Shown: one piece after another, positions 35,769-47,302 of the stretch | Layout: each line of letters starts with the position of its first letter | How positions within the stretch are numbered: the first letter of the stretch is position 1 | Source: Perkinsus chesapeaki | Lineage: Eukaryota; Perkinsozoa; Perkinsida; Perkinsidae | Direction of reading: 5' to 3' | Assembly: GCA_013115145.1 (NCBI GenBank) | Contig: JAAPAO010000248.1 | Location: 1 to 47,302 of the forward strand | DNA length: 47,302 nucleotides | Translations under genes and position numbers: made by a program | Notes under the pieces: generated by a model | Database searches by the model: none | What the model was told of the DNA's origin: nothing | What the model saw: only the letters and a program-made list of their open reading frames with translations

Positions 35769-36682
35769 TCACTTTCCCGTTGCAGCGTTTGAGGGTTGCC
35801 CTGTAGCCTAGACAAGGGAAAAGGCAACGATAGAGCCGTCGCTCGCAAGAGATACCTTCTTAATGACTGCTGCTGTGCTGCGCTGAGAGAGGGGAGATGG
35901 GTCCAACTTGCCACGGGAAGACCGGAGAGCTCGAAGTCGATTATTGGATCTGGTCTGAAAGTCGGTAAAGGTGATGGTCGCCTCCTCGCCGGTGTCAATC
36001 CTTGCACTGGAGGCAGCACCAAAGATCTCCCGGATCTCATCATCCAACCTGGGAAGGATGGTGATACTGGGCTGACAGTGACAAGGCGGACATACCTTTC
36101 TCTACCGTAACGAACAAAGAGGATCTGCAAGGTGTTCTCGACGGATATCTTCCCCTTGAAATCCTTGTCGAATCTAATGGACACTTCTATGACACAGGCA
36201 TGACCACTCGTGGCCTACAGCAGGAACTGCACTAGTGTGAAGAGCCCTCTTGGTTCCAGACCAGTAGTATCAAATATACACCGTTGGTACATAACTAAAT
36301 ACTCATCCCATGATATAGTGCCATCCAGGTCATCATCGACCTCCCTACACCATATAAAGAGGAGATACAGCACCACCACCATCACCAGCAGCAACAACAG
36401 CATGGCAGCTCACCAGATGTACTGCTCCACGTCGAGTTTAGGCGCCTTGTAGCCAAGGCGATGAAAGGCTGTGTGGACCTCTTCAAGATCTAATACACCG
36501 TCCTTCTTGGTATCGATCCAGTCGAACACTCTTTTTAATCGTTCAAGTTCAACCTATAGCTACCAATTGAATACCCATAGCCTTTTTCTTCTTCTTCTCA
36601 CCGGTGTGACCTCTTTAGAGCCCCCCGAGGAGGGCACTGTTGCCTTCTGCTCACCGCCGCTTACCCCCACTGGATGAACCAT
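35769..36682 (-). CDS. EF-hand protein, probable axonemal/flagellar type
   Basis: Calcium-binding protein with paired EF-hands. Start 36682 (MVHPVGVSGGEQKATVPSSG), short intron, then LERLKRVFDWIDTKKDGVLD with LEEVHTAFHRLGYKAPK, DVEQYIWEVDDDLDGTISWD with EYLVMYQRC, FDTTGLEPRGLFTLVQFLL, VSIRFDKDFKGKISVENTLQ with ILFVRYG, LDDEIREIFGAA and ATITFTDFQTR. DTKKDGVLDLEE and DDDLDGTISWDE are good calcium loops; DKDFKGKISVEN is a degenerate third. The block TTGLEPRGLFTLVQF followed by a YGRE-type motif is, from memory, conserved in flagellate EF-hand proteins of cilia, so a motility role is inferred. The C-terminal exon after KVIKK-like sequence near 35865 (ATGQPSNAATGK) is less certain. Confidence 0.75.
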
Positions 36683-37143
36683 CGATATAAATACAATGCT
36701 AATAGCTCACTCTTGTGCTATAACTAAGACCGCTGAGCGAACGAGCTAATACAGACCGGGGGCTAGAATGAGCTAATATCACCAAGTCGAACAAATAGCC
36801 GGGAGAAAGGCCCGAGCGCTATGTTATGGCAGACCATTGCCCTCGAAGTATCCTCTAAGTCCATCTAGCATCATAATGCTATTGTCACAGTGACATAGTA
36901 GTACACCGTTAGCCTTACGATGCAGAACAGCAGGGCCGACAGGCAGCTAATGCGCATGCGTACAATGCTAATGGCTGCTGGGTGCACGCATGCGCAGACC
37001 TCCCTAGAGATGTCGCTGGTGAGCTAATGAGGAAAGGCGTTAACACGAAGGCAATCGAACCATGGGAAATAAATGTGACAATGTTACAGTTATGGTTAGA
37101 ACAGCAGAAGGAGCGAGAATTGTACATGCACACATCCAGAGCA
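36683..37143. other. Intergenic region
   Basis: No gene firmly supported. A plus-strand frame from 36920 (MQNSRADRQLMRMRTMLMAA, continuing after a putative 32-nt intron as AIEPWEINVTMLQLWLEQQK) is protein-like but runs into the better-supported minus-strand gene, so it is not annotated as a gene. Confidence 0.4.
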
Positions 37144-37936
37144 TCAGGCAGCGGAGGGCTCCAAGGTGCGAGGGCACGTCACGCCGCCTTCTTTAGTGCT
37201 CTTTGGGAGCGAACGGCCTTTTGCTTGCGGCAGATGCGACATCGGTGGTGCCGAAGGTTGAGGGTATATCATCTCAATCGGGGAAGAACCTCCCCCATGA
37301 TCACAGTGGAGTCCTTCACAATTGCCCTAAGAGAGAGACGCCGTAGCACACCGCACAGAAGCGCACGCGTGCAGCATAATGGACAGCCGAGTTGATGTAC
37401 ATATCCTCTTTAGCATGACAAGCTTACCTCTGCTCGAACTGTTCGCGGCAAATGCGAGAGAGCTTCAACGCATACCTCCGCGAAGGTACTTTCATTAGAA
37501 TCGGCCACACTGTGGACGTTACCATCGACCAGAGACTCCAATACGGGAGTGCTAAAGGGAGACGCCACTTGAATGTGACGGCGGCAAGCAATGGTTACCC
37601 CCACCTTTTAAGGATGTAATACAATGGTCCAAGAGTAACTAAGCTACCAACAAGGGAGCCTAGACATATAAAGGACCATGAGCGAATGTCAATGGTGGTG
37701 TGGAACCTTATCCATCCAGAGATCAGTTCTCCCATGGTAACGTGTGCAACCTACAAGGTTTGACGAACACTAGTAGCCACGGGGCAGTGGCTAGTTACCA
37801 TGAGGACTGCAAAGCAAGCTACGTATCCGATAAGGAAGCATGCCACCAATCGCCGAGGCCACTTCCGACCACCACACCTACATCGAGTAGATGCGCCCCG
37901 AGATATGAGAGATGAAGAGGAAGTGGATGGAGGCAT
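37144..37936 (-). CDS. Predicted two-pass membrane protein, unidentified
   Basis: Exons join in phase from ATG 37936: MPPSTSSSSLISRGASTRC, basic RKWPRR, TM1 LVACFLIGYVACFAVLM, a 47-nt intron (GTAACT...TTGTAG), VAHVTMGELISGWIRFHTTI, TM2 SFICLGSLVGSLVTLGPLYY with ILKRWG, a 45-nt intron, TPVLESLVDGNVHSVADSNE, VCVEALSHLPRTVRAE, an intron of about 100 nt, then NCEGLHCDHGGGSSPIEMIY and a Pro/Ser/Lys tail to TGA 37144. The W-x-x-R...GxLxxxxTLGPLYYxxKRW pattern loosely recalls Mpv17/PXMP2 channels, but the rest of that family's motifs are missing. The N terminus could be a mitochondrial leader or a signal anchor. Confidence 0.5.
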
Positions 37937-38129
37937 GGGGAGGAGGAGGGTCAGCTAACCCTGATCATAACTGAAACCGACAGCATGGCGAACCCTGAAC
38001 ACAAAGCTATAAAGCGTGGATGTATTTGCATGCTAATTTAATGCGTTGATGATGGTGACGATATTATTCGTCCCACACTAGTGGATGATGAATTTATACT
38101 AACTGAACATCATCATCATCATCATCACC

Positions 38130-39710
38130 CTACCCTTCTTCATATACATAACCTTGAGACGTTCCTGCCTGGAAGGTGGAGTCTATTTTCCCTCCTGATG
38201 GACAGTAATTCAAAGACGATATACACAACAATCTCACCCGACACGGCGCCCCACACCCTAGCCTGGACTCTAGTGCGCTGGTCTGATGCTGCTGTTGTTC
38301 TGGAGACAGGACCCGCTGCCGGGAAGGATGATTGATGCTGACTGGTGATTGACTGGAAGCGTGGTCCAAGGGGTGGCTTGTTGGACACGTTGAGTGATGT
38401 CGTTACCACAGTACCACCGGCTTCAATCCTCGTCGAGGCAGTGGCTGCGGTCAATGATGAAGCTCTAAAGCAACACATTCCAAGTCCCGCTCCATGGCCG
38501 CTCCTGTACCTTGGTCCGGACAGGCTAGTGGTTACGGACCTAGTAACCGCAGCAGGGCCTTGTGGAGTTTTCTGAGGGCCACCATCACTGGAAGTTCTAA
38601 GCAAAGTGACATGCAGTGGTATCGCTTATGATGCTTACAAATCCTCTATAGACTTCACTGTACCATCGATACCAATTCTTATCCTCCTCACCACTCGACC
38701 TTGTATCTCATTACTGAACAAGGCGGGCACACCTCCTGCCAGCCCAATACCACCCAGCTGTTGTTGTTGTTGCTGGAAGGGAGGGGAGGCGCCGTAGTTA
38801 CCATTATATCTCGTCGCCATAGGTGTACCGAATAGCTGAGATAGAGCAACACACATTACTCTGCGATCCCGCGGCGGCACGGTTTCCACTGGCGGCGTCA
38901 CCTGTCTCCCTCCTCCTCCTGCTGGTGGCGCGGTGAATTCCCGTGCGGCACCACTGTTAGTCACAGAATGCATGGGGCAGCCAACTGTCGTGGTTATTGT
39001 CGAAGCTCCCAGGGCATCCTTGTTAGGATCGGCGGCGAAGATAGGCGGCCAGCGATAGGTTCGGGTGCCCGCTTGGGGTGTTGGGGGCATCGAAGGTTGC
39101 TGGGGACTTGGGACAATTTGCCTCGGTCGTGGTGGCTGAGGGGACTACACCAAGCCCTGCTGTAGGGCAAAGCTAGCTGGCACTTACGAAGAACATCGGG
39201 GTGAAATCTCTAGCGGGACGAGGAGTGTTTTGTAGGGATGACGCAGGGATTACCGGTGGCCTAGTTGCCTGTTGAGGGCTTCGTCTCTGGCACTAAAATG
39301 GATTCGCTCAACGAAGCCTACGGTGCGCCTCACCACTGGAGCCTCAGTGGCACGCCGGATGACTGGAGCAGCAGCAGTGCCCAGTGTCGGTTGGAACTGC
39401 GGTATAACAGATGGGGGCACACTGTCACCAAAGGCAGCACTAGAGAAGGGAGGAGGAGAAGGAGGAGGCATACCGTTGCCGGACTAAATGGAAGAGTGGA
39501 GTTGAAACACAGATGATGCCCTGCCTTCAGCATAGCCGACCAGGGACATCTCGAATCTGCTTGAACATTGTAGTGGTGGTGGTGATTCATATTAACACTT
39601 GTCCAGCGATGTGGTGACACGGCAATATGCGGAGCACCCTGCATGGGCATTGGACTGCTGCCTAATTGATCTAAAGGGACTGGTCCGGGTTGATGACCCG
39701 CAGCAGACAT
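38130..39710 (-). CDS. Pro/Ser/Gln-rich protein of unknown function
   Basis: Not recognised. A model from ATG 39710 (MSAAGHQPGPVPLDQLGSS) to TAG 38130 (STFQAGTSQGYVYEEG) uses six or so short introns, all GT-AG and frame-consistent. Pieces in order: PHRWTSVNMNHHHHYN, GIICVSTPLFHLVRQRAAFG, SVIPQFQPTLGTAAAPVIRR, RPPVIPASSLQNTPRPARDF, QIVPSPQQPSMPPTPQAGTR, VMCVALSQLFGTPMATRYNG, QGRVVRRIRIGIDGTVKSIE, and a Ser/Thr-rich tail with SVTTSLSGPRYRSGHGAG. The only compact-looking segment is around VVRRIRIGIDGTVKSIEDL. No signal, membrane segment or catalytic motif was seen; most of it is probably disordered, as in regulatory or RNA-granule scaffolds. Confidence 0.5.
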
Positions 39711-39881
39711 TATAAACAGGAGGACAGCTGCGAATGGTGGTAATGATACGGCTGATGAGATACAAGTACTTCTATGCGTAGCATCAAGCACGCAGGTGGA
39801 GCACGCACCGTTACCTTATCTGCACTTAATTGATCGAACAAGCAACAAAAGGGAGAGAAGTAATAAGAAACTGAGTCTGAG

Positions 39882-40629
39882 TCAACTGGTATGCGTTGAC
39901 ATCAATACACGAGCAGCTTCCTCCTTAACACTCTTATCGAAGCCAACTAATGCCCTCTTCACCACAACCGGCAGATCCTCCTTACATCGCTCCAGGAGGG
40001 AACACATAAGGGATCTTAGGCTCTAAAGGCAGCAGCAACAGGCAACAACAGGCAACAACAACAATACCAAAGTACTATAGCTTACCTCATCGGCTCCGGG
40101 TTGATAGTTTTTAGACGGTATAAAATTAACCTTAGTGTCTGCAAAATCATCCTCTGCATCAACCGAATCGATCTAAGGAGGAGCAGGCATCTTTATAGAG
40201 CGTGAACTGTGACCAGGTACAGCGTACCGACGGTATGCTGATCTCTCCCTTGGCCTCACATAGGGACTTGCCATAGTCAATAGGTATAGTAACCTACAAG
40301 GAGGTACGTGACCCTAGCCAGGGACTCTGGTGATGGCACCTTAACATCAATTGTCATTCGTATCTCATATATAGCGGTGATGCCCTTCTTCCCCATCGTT
40401 GCTGTTGCATCACACTCTCTGACATGTACCTTCATTACCCTAACACATTTGAGGAAGTTACGGTATAAGGCCGGGTATCCTACTTCATAGTAGGATAAGT
40501 ATCGCCAACTGCTTGTGGCAGCTCCACTGGTCGCCAATTAGTCAAATCATTAAGGTATGTATTAGCCCATTTTGTGAGGTTAACTTCAGTCCAAGGAGAT
40601 GATGACGCTGAAGCAGCAGCAGCAGCCAT
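39882..40629 (-). CDS. AHSA1: AHA1-type activator of Hsp90 ATPase (N-terminal domain protein)
   Basis: Hsp90 co-chaperone that binds the middle domain and stimulates ATP turnover. Start 40629: MAAAAASASSSPWTEVNLTK then WANTYLN matches the AHA1 opening (NWHWTEK...W). The central strand block KCVRVMKVHVRECDATATM, GKKGITAIYEIRMTIDV corresponds to the conserved KIEGDA...RKGKxIxxYE region. Then come VTIPIDYGKSLCEAKGEISI, IDSVDAEDDFADTKVNFIPS and a final exon SLRSLMCSLLERCKEDLPVV through KEEAARVLMSTHTS to TGA 39882, consistent with the C-terminal helix. Joins near 40300-40500 are not fully settled. The C-terminal second domain of animal AHSA1 appears absent, so the protein resembles the short Hch1-type form. 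Confidence 0.68.
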
Positions 40630-41057
40630 TGTACATTCTATAAAACAACTATACGAGAATCCTTACTCGAGAAGGGGCATTTATAACACAAAAGGAGACA
40701 ATAAGTATATTAGGAAAATACAGTCTTGTAGTGTCAGTGTGGCAGCGGTATCATCATCAATGGCTCCTTTAGATAATAGCAACATTACCAATGGCCACAC
40801 TGAGGTCATCAGAGAGTAATAGTAAATAACGACGTTCAGCTGTACTACCGACTACTGGCAGCGACCAACATGACAAGTATCATCATCACAAACCAATTTC
40901 GTGGCGCAGTGACTATTCTCAGAACCCACGTAGTTTCTGCTGCTGTTGTTGTTGTTAAATGATCAAGTCCATCTCAGTCCGCCAATATCGGTTGTTGTAT
41001 CTGAGCCACAGAGACATTCAAACACTCCAGCAGCAACAGCAGCAGCAGCTCAGTGTC

Positions 41058-44000
41058 CTACGGTCCCAACTTGGGTACTTCTGGATGGTCCTGCTCCTCC
41101 TCCTGACCATCCCATGTCAGAGGTATTCGAGGGTAGAAGGCAACCTAGAAGGAAGATAGGAGCTGATAGAGGGAGGGTATCTTACCAAGGCATCTTCAGC
41201 ACCGATGTACAGGGAGTTATACACGCGCCAGTAGCATTCACGCACCCGTCGAGCTGGATGCCAGAGACCTTGGACGACGTATCTTAGCGAGGCACAAAAT
41301 GCACGCATCAAGCTGCCAATTATAACAGGCTTACTGTAGAACTCGGGATGGACCAATACTGACACGCATACCATCCATGGCATCGAAAAAGGCCTGAAAA
41401 AGAGGCGGAGCGATGCACTCGAGGAACACCAATAATAGCGCCTACCTGAATCATATGGGGCGCTGTCTCAAATATATTAGGGAAGATGTAGTTCATAAGA
41501 TGCTCCAAACACTCCTCTTGACCGAGAGCGTGAACACCTAATAAGGTTATTGATCCGAAGCACTGCTATACTGCAGGGTGCCCCCCTACCGAGTGCCATA
41601 TGCTTTATTGCCCATGTTGCAGTCTGACGATGCACAAGATTACGATCAATAAGAGCATCCTCGAATAGAGGTGTCACAGCATGTACATAATCCTTACCCA
41701 TCTCACCAATGTACCTAATAAACACCATTACACTTATAATATTATAAGATTTGTGTAAAAGGAGGAGTGGTTAGGCCATCACAAAAGGGGCATTATTCTT
41801 GAACCGATAACATACGTTAGTGTTATGTCTTACTCAAACATAAATGATAAACTCTTTAAGATACCATGCTGCACGTTCATCTCAGGAACCTTGTACTCGT
41901 TCATGATAGCAGGCAATACTGTGAAGGGACCACAGGTCTCCGCGACAATACCAATAGCAACCGTTGCTGACAACAATAACAACATTACCGCGCGCCATTA
42001 AATTGCCGTGCTGTAGTACTGCAAACCCTCAATTGACGTTCCAGCACTTTAAGATTGTTTAGCAGTGTGGCAATTACGTCATGTGGTCCAATGGCCTTTG
42101 CAATATACCTACAATGGAGGGATAGGATGCAAATTAACAGGAGCCAACTATACAAGCAGCGTACAAGTATGTAAGCACAATGTAGTTCTAAGTTCTATGT
42201 ACACTCAAAGGGGTTAGGGGGACTCTGGGGGAGAAGGGGTTTCGAATAAAAGTATAAATATCAACAATCCATCCGCATACTATGCAAGGTTTTGGCGATG
42301 AAAATCTGCAAGCACTTTGACCAGAAGATTGGGCGGCGCCAACTTCTTAGAATTGAATAAAGAGCTTTACTTACCCAAAGGTGTTAACTGCTGCTCGACG
42401 GATACCCTTCTTTTGTGCCTTCAATAACTCCAATAGATCAAAGCATATCCTATTCCACTCCCGAGGGGGTGCCAGATCCGCACCACGATCAGCTATACGA
42501 CCAATCAAATCGATACCTAATAAAATAAAATACTGCTCGCAGCAAGGGTAGTGGTAGGCTCACAGTTCTCCTCAACCTTCTCATGGCGATTCTTTAGAAT
42601 AGGGGTGAGGCGGGGCAAGAGATCCTTGATTGGAGGCGCCATTTTGGTCATACCGATGACGTTGACGATAGCCTTCAATGCACCCAGGATCGATCCCAGC
42701 ACCTGACACATCCATCGTCCCCCCTCCATCCACCTTTACCCCCCTTCCAACCTCAGGATACTCTTCACCAAGATACTCATAAAGGAACAAACCGAAGTGT
42801 CCAAGCATCTGCTCCTCTCCACACAGCTTCATAACACCAGCTATTCGGGCAATCAGATCCGCTGCTTGCTGTCGGACCTGGCAACACATAATGGGAGCTT
42901 CAATCGACCAACAGCAAGTGTCAGCTCACCCTAGCACTTGGGGTGTTCAACCTCCAACGTATGATACCAGCGATTTGAGGCAGGTAAGGCTTGATGCGAA
43001 CCTGAGGACGGCGAAGGTCGAGCTACCTGCCACGCGGGGCGATATTACCCCCAGGCAGTTAACTATGGTACCGAAACCATTAAGCATAGTCTGGGTATCA
43101 TCCGATGACTGCTCCTGGAATGCATATAACATACCATCGACAATCTGATAGAAACACCGTAGTCCAGCTTCGTCCTCGACTTAACACTAACCTGTTCTTC
43201 CAGACGAGAATCAACATCCTGCACACCCATTTCATCCACAATCTTCTCTATGGTCTCCATAACCATCCTTCGGTACCTGCCGCCATCCCAATCCCCCACC
43301 AAGCCCCCTCCCCCACCATCACTACGCTTCATTATTATCCTTAAGGTCCTCAGCTATCCTCTGTACTATCTCAGCACCGCCCACTTTACGTGCCAACTCC
43401 ACTGTGGTATCGACCAACTGCTTGTAGTTCCCTACAGTAACACACTAAACCCTAATCCTAACCCTAACAATGCCTACTTCGATCAGCAGCCATACGCACC
43501 ACCCAGAAGTTCCGGAAGAACGGTGGCAGTATATCCTCACGGACGTACGCCGGCTCCACACCTTCAGTGGCAACACACTGCTTCACAACCTTCAATACCT
43601 AAACCACAACGTTAGGAGTAAGGGACAGCAGCAGCAGACTTACGATCTTCTTCATTTCCTCATCTGGTGTTGAGAACTCCCTCACCAATATAATCATAAC
43701 CTCTCTCGTATAGTAGTTAGCATGCTCTGCGTCCATCAGCGGTATAATATATCTAAGTTAATCATACTGATAATCCACCCACCACCTGATTAATTGCTGC
43801 TGCTGGTGCTCACCCAATAGCCTTTAGGAATGCTGCCAGTCCCTTACCACGATGCTCACAGATACCCTACAAACAAGAACTACTGACAAGTTCCACTATT
43901 AACCCTTACCCGCCATAAAGGCCTAAGGACACTATCAAAGCATTCAATACCATACGGGAAGGATGCCTCAGCGAGAGCAGCCAATGCCAAGGCTGTAATA

Positions 44001-46949
44001 GTACGGACCTAACTTCAATAATAACAGTTACAGCGGCGGCGGCTTGTGCTGCCCTTCACGCCTTCTTACCTTCTGTTGTTCATCTCCCAAGCCGAACTGC
44101 ACTATATCAACTAATTGCTTAAGATACGGCAATACACCACACCCCATCAATAAGGCTATCTGTTGTACCTACCCCAATCCCTATCCCATACCCCCCCGCA
44201 CTTTATAAGATATTACAATCTTAATTCCAGTATGCCTGGCCTGCCAGCTCTTCTTACTCTGGCATACCGCCTTCAGGAACAGCATAATCTGTGGCACTCC
44301 CAACGCACTGGCCACCACCGCAAAGGCTCGTGCTGTAGTGTTACGGACGTATCTACATGTATCAACACGCTAAATGCCACCACTGGATCCTCGAGCACAA
44401 CCTACTCATCTGGATGGTCGATATCAGGCCTCATAGTAGCAATCATCGTGGCCAAGCCCGCTGCCTGAGAACGGAGCTGCCATGCAAAGAGATGGAGGCC
44501 ATGGGCATTACCTTTGATAGATTTGATATGATTTCACGCCCCTCAACTCTAGCAAAGTAGTCCTCATCGATAAGCAGTGGCTCAATGACGACTAGGATCT
44601 TATGGACATAAGGCCGAACCATATCATCCAACTTGTGGAGGACACGATCGATAACCTAACCCCCCGGCAGCAGTAACCATCAGCCTATTAGACCATCGAC
44701 TCTACCTTCACCAAAAGATGCCTTTCCTGGTCCTCTAGAGTAGTGCTCATAAGCAAAGGCAGTATCTGGTTGAATAGGGCATCTGGACCAAACTGCCTCG
44801 CTCGTTCTGTGATCTCCCTCATAGCCATCTTCCTCATTTGTGGTGTACCTGTCATCATCATCATCCACCCCCCCCCCCACCACCATAGGCCCTATACGTA
44901 CCATTCTTAACCTTGAGCAACAAGGCCATAACCTTCCTTTCCTTAGCCTCCTCTGGGCTCAGATTATCATCTGTCTCACCACCCTACAAAATAAGCAAAG
45001 ATACTCCCAGATCTATTAGCCCAGCTTGAGCCGATGACTCGATATTATTAAAGACAAATGGGTATGAAGCTTCATGGCACATGCTACTGCTGTTACGTAG
45101 CTACACAAGTAACAGAAATCCACCGATACGCACGACCCGAGGCCCTTCCATGTGGGATACAACGTGGCTCACCTGAATAAGGGCCGAGAAGTGTTGTACA
45201 TCCTCTGGCCTAAGGTCAGGTAGATCGCCAGCTCCACCATATCTAATCAACAACCGTTCAACCGGTTAATACTAGCACCTACTTAGGATGTACTAAACCA
45301 GTACCAGAGTCACTAAGGCCTGCTGTAGAGGCATCACCAAGACCGGCCATCATAGCTGGTGTGGCACCACCGGAGGGCACTGAGAAACAATGTGCGGTAG
45401 AGTACAACATCATTAATAATATAATAGCTCACAACCCCGCCAAGCTTACTGGAAAATCCCGAAGTCTCCCCCAAAGGTGTTGCTGCCTGGTTAACGCTGA
45501 TGCGATGAGCCTGCTGTTGGGCCGCATACCTGCCATACCGTAACTTCCCCAATGCTCGTTTAAAATAGAGTACCCTTCAGGCGGTCGGACAATCTCGTAG
45601 CCGGTAACCGGCAGCAATGCATCAATTTCGTCATCGGTGAGATATCTGAATCACCATAAGCATTATAACCTCGCCTTCCCCTCTTCCCCTCACCTATTCC
45701 TCTCATCCAGCTCCCTATCAATCTTCGTCATACCATACCTGCCAACAACAACATCATCAACCTAACCGCCCTAGCTCAGTAGCCTTCCATTGCTTCCTAC
45801 CCAGCTGCCTGAAACTGTGGCGTAAGGCCCATTGGCGTCTCCATACCAGGTTGGAATAGCGGTGTCGTGCCAGGGGTGACTCCAACCAAAGGTGTAGCGC
45901 CCGGCGTTGCACCAGCCCCGCCGCCTAACACGTGACATCCCCCCTTGCCCGACCATCCTACTACTTGGTGTCCGCCCAACTGCATCATCCCATCTGCTCC
46001 TGGTAGTGGGTGTCTCCCCCATACTGCCATCAGGGGTTTCCCCTCCACCTCCTAGCGGGGTCTCAGGAGGGGCGTCCGAGAACCGTGAGACGCCTAATTG
46101 AAACCATCTCCCACCCTCCTTTACACAAGCTATTACGCTTCTTCTTCGGTTCGGGTTCACCTCCACCGAATGCTCCCACTGCCGGAGTCTCGCCCCATTC
46201 TCCTGAGCCCGCCACTGGTGTTTCCCAACGGTCCTCTGGCTCCTTAATGTCAAAACCTGCCACCAGTCTGCTACGTACTACGCTTAGACAGTGTTACGGC
46301 TTCGGCGTTTTTTAACTTCTTCCTTTTTAGTTCCCTCATCTTTACCCTCATCCTTCCGTTTTATACCATTCTCTCCTTCCTTCTTTTGGTCCCGTATTTG
46401 CCTTAACACCTAAGTTGCATACACCCCTACAGCCACCGCCCCCTCAATCTATGCCATCACCCCACTGTGTATCAGACAACACAGTATGATAACCACAGTA
46501 CTGCAATAAGTGCTATATATTAACAAGTGAAAAATTCCTAGTAAGTGTTTCACTCTGCCACCAACTACATAGCCTAACACCTACCCTTCAACACTATTGG
46601 CGTATTATGCCACTACCATCTGACACCCCCCATGCTCTGTTGCCTAGTACTACTACTACCTCAGCCCTCTCCTTCTGTAGTGTAACCTGCTGTGCTACAT
46701 CCGAATAAGTAGTAAGTTCCGCAGCTGGTGTCTGGGATGAGAAGGGATCTGCTCTTTGTGGTGATAGCACCTAATAGCCCTGGTACATGGTTATAAGGCT
46801 ATCAACAGTAATACTCTATGCAGGGCTTTCTCCCTATACTCCCCCTGACGTTGATAGACCCCTTTTTGACGTTCATGTTGTGTTAACTCATCCTCCTCTT
46901 CTAAATCATCATCTACTCTCTTATCGGGTTTAGTTGGGGGCGGTGCCAT
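41058..46949 (-). CDS. SF3B1: Splicing factor 3B subunit 1 (SF3b155), HEAT-repeat scaffold of U2 snRNP
   Basis: Binds the branch-site region during spliceosome assembly. Start 46949 ([20 protein letters not shown]). Many short introns; exons follow human order: [22 protein letters not shown]-rich region ([37 protein letters not shown]), U2AF-ligand-like RW segments ([11 protein letters not shown]), [214 protein letters not shown] 41-nt intron (41145-41185) precedes the last exon VAFYPRIPL to TAG 41058. The Lys of DEQQK equals human K700 and sits at an exon edge. The tail differs from the human one. Confidence 0.96.
43432..43477 (-). repeat. 46-nt SF3B1 intron carrying telomere-like repeats
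   Basis: The intron between the exons encoding RMAADR and RNYKQLV contains CCCTAATCCTAACCCTAA on the plus strand (43450-43467), that is three near-perfect TTAGGG-type units on the transcribed strand, preceded by TTTA. Donor GTAGGC and acceptor CTGTAG are intact, so about half the intron is telomere-like. Confidence 0.85.
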
Positions 46950-47302
46950 AGTGATATTGGAGGAGTGATGTGCAACAGCAGCAGCTCCCAACTGAATGCA
47001 AATCATGACAATGCAACAACAACAACAACGTAATAATGATGGACAACAACACCAACTGTCGATCACCAGGGCGCGCGCTACTCACATCGGTCCAACTTCG
47101 GGTGTTACAGGTTTCGCCAACCGTGATTACGCCAAAATGTAACCAAACGGATTTATAGACAACAGGACAAGTACAATAGGCAATTCAAGTTGGACCGCAG
47201 GTTTGAACGATGTGGCGATATTTGGCTGATTCGAACAAAGTTGGCCGATGTATTGGCCAAGTACACAAATCACACCAAAGTTATTGATATATGTCATATG
47301 TT
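46950..47302. other. Upstream region of SF3B1 to window edge
   Basis: No gene supported. The minus-strand frame continues upstream of the chosen SF3B1 Met as a Cys-rich run (CCCPSLLRCCCCC), which looks like translated CAA/CAG-rich leader and not protein. The last 200 nt show nothing recognisable. Confidence 0.4.

Noticed and set aside
36920-37395. Plus-strand gene starting MQNSRADRQLMRMRT
   Set aside because: Protein-like, but it overlaps the minus-strand membrane-protein gene whose four exons join in phase; no homologue or clear end was found.
38081-38575. Two plus-strand frames (one with a run of His) between the membrane and Pro-rich genes
   Set aside because: The minus strand has a consistent exon chain here with GT-AG introns; the plus frames lack homology and splice support.

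Overview
The window looks like a gene-dense protist nuclear genome, most likely an alveolate of the Perkinsus lineage. This is inferred, not proven. The reasons are protein genes split by very short GT-AG introns (mostly about 35-60 nt), spacers of roughly 50-300 nt between genes, long same-strand gene runs, an apicomplexan/perkinsid-style AP2-domain protein, an axonemal-type EF-hand protein, and a triosephosphate isomerase carrying a secretory-type leader. No rRNA, intact tRNA, CRISPR array or bacterial-type operon was seen. Gene models below were spliced by eye from frame, homology and splice dinucleotides; internal exon edges are more certain where a family alignment supports them.

Layout, left to right. 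1-1.1 kb: truncated retrotransposon gag-like frame (minus). 1.6-12.0 kb: six minus-strand genes in a row: DBP2/DDX5-like RNA helicase, Integrator subunit 11 nuclease, an ATG13-like HORMA protein, two small acidic genes built of repeated exon modules, and a Gln/Tyr/Pro-rich protein. 13-16.3 kb: plus strand, a small Cys-rich secreted or anchored protein, an undecided stretch, and TPI with a leader. 17.6-22.7 kb: minus strand, an ankyrin protein and two tandem CDF/ZnT zinc transporters. 23.0-28.2 kb: plus strand, a PRELI/MSF1 lipid-transfer protein and a GLFG nucleoporin NUP98 that stands alone without NUP96. 28.3-47 kb: a long minus-strand run: FEN1-like nuclease, ATG101, AP2-domain protein, endonuclease/exonuclease/phosphatase protein, coiled-coil protein, EF-hand protein, two-pass membrane protein, Pro/Ser-rich protein, AHA1 (Hsp90 co-chaperone) and SF3B1.

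Functional themes. RNA processing and export are strongly represented (DBP2, INTS11, SF3B1, NUP98). The most interesting pair is ATG13-like plus ATG101: in animals and fission yeast these two HORMA proteins heterodimerise in the autophagy-initiation (ATG1/ULK) complex, and both sit in this one window. Other points of note are a TPI leader suggesting import to a plastid-like organelle, a FEN1-family protein with a changed catalytic glutamate, a NUP98 whose autocleavage motif is lost, a 46-nt SF3B1 intron made largely of telomere-like sequence, and an intron with a tRNA T-arm-like hairpin.
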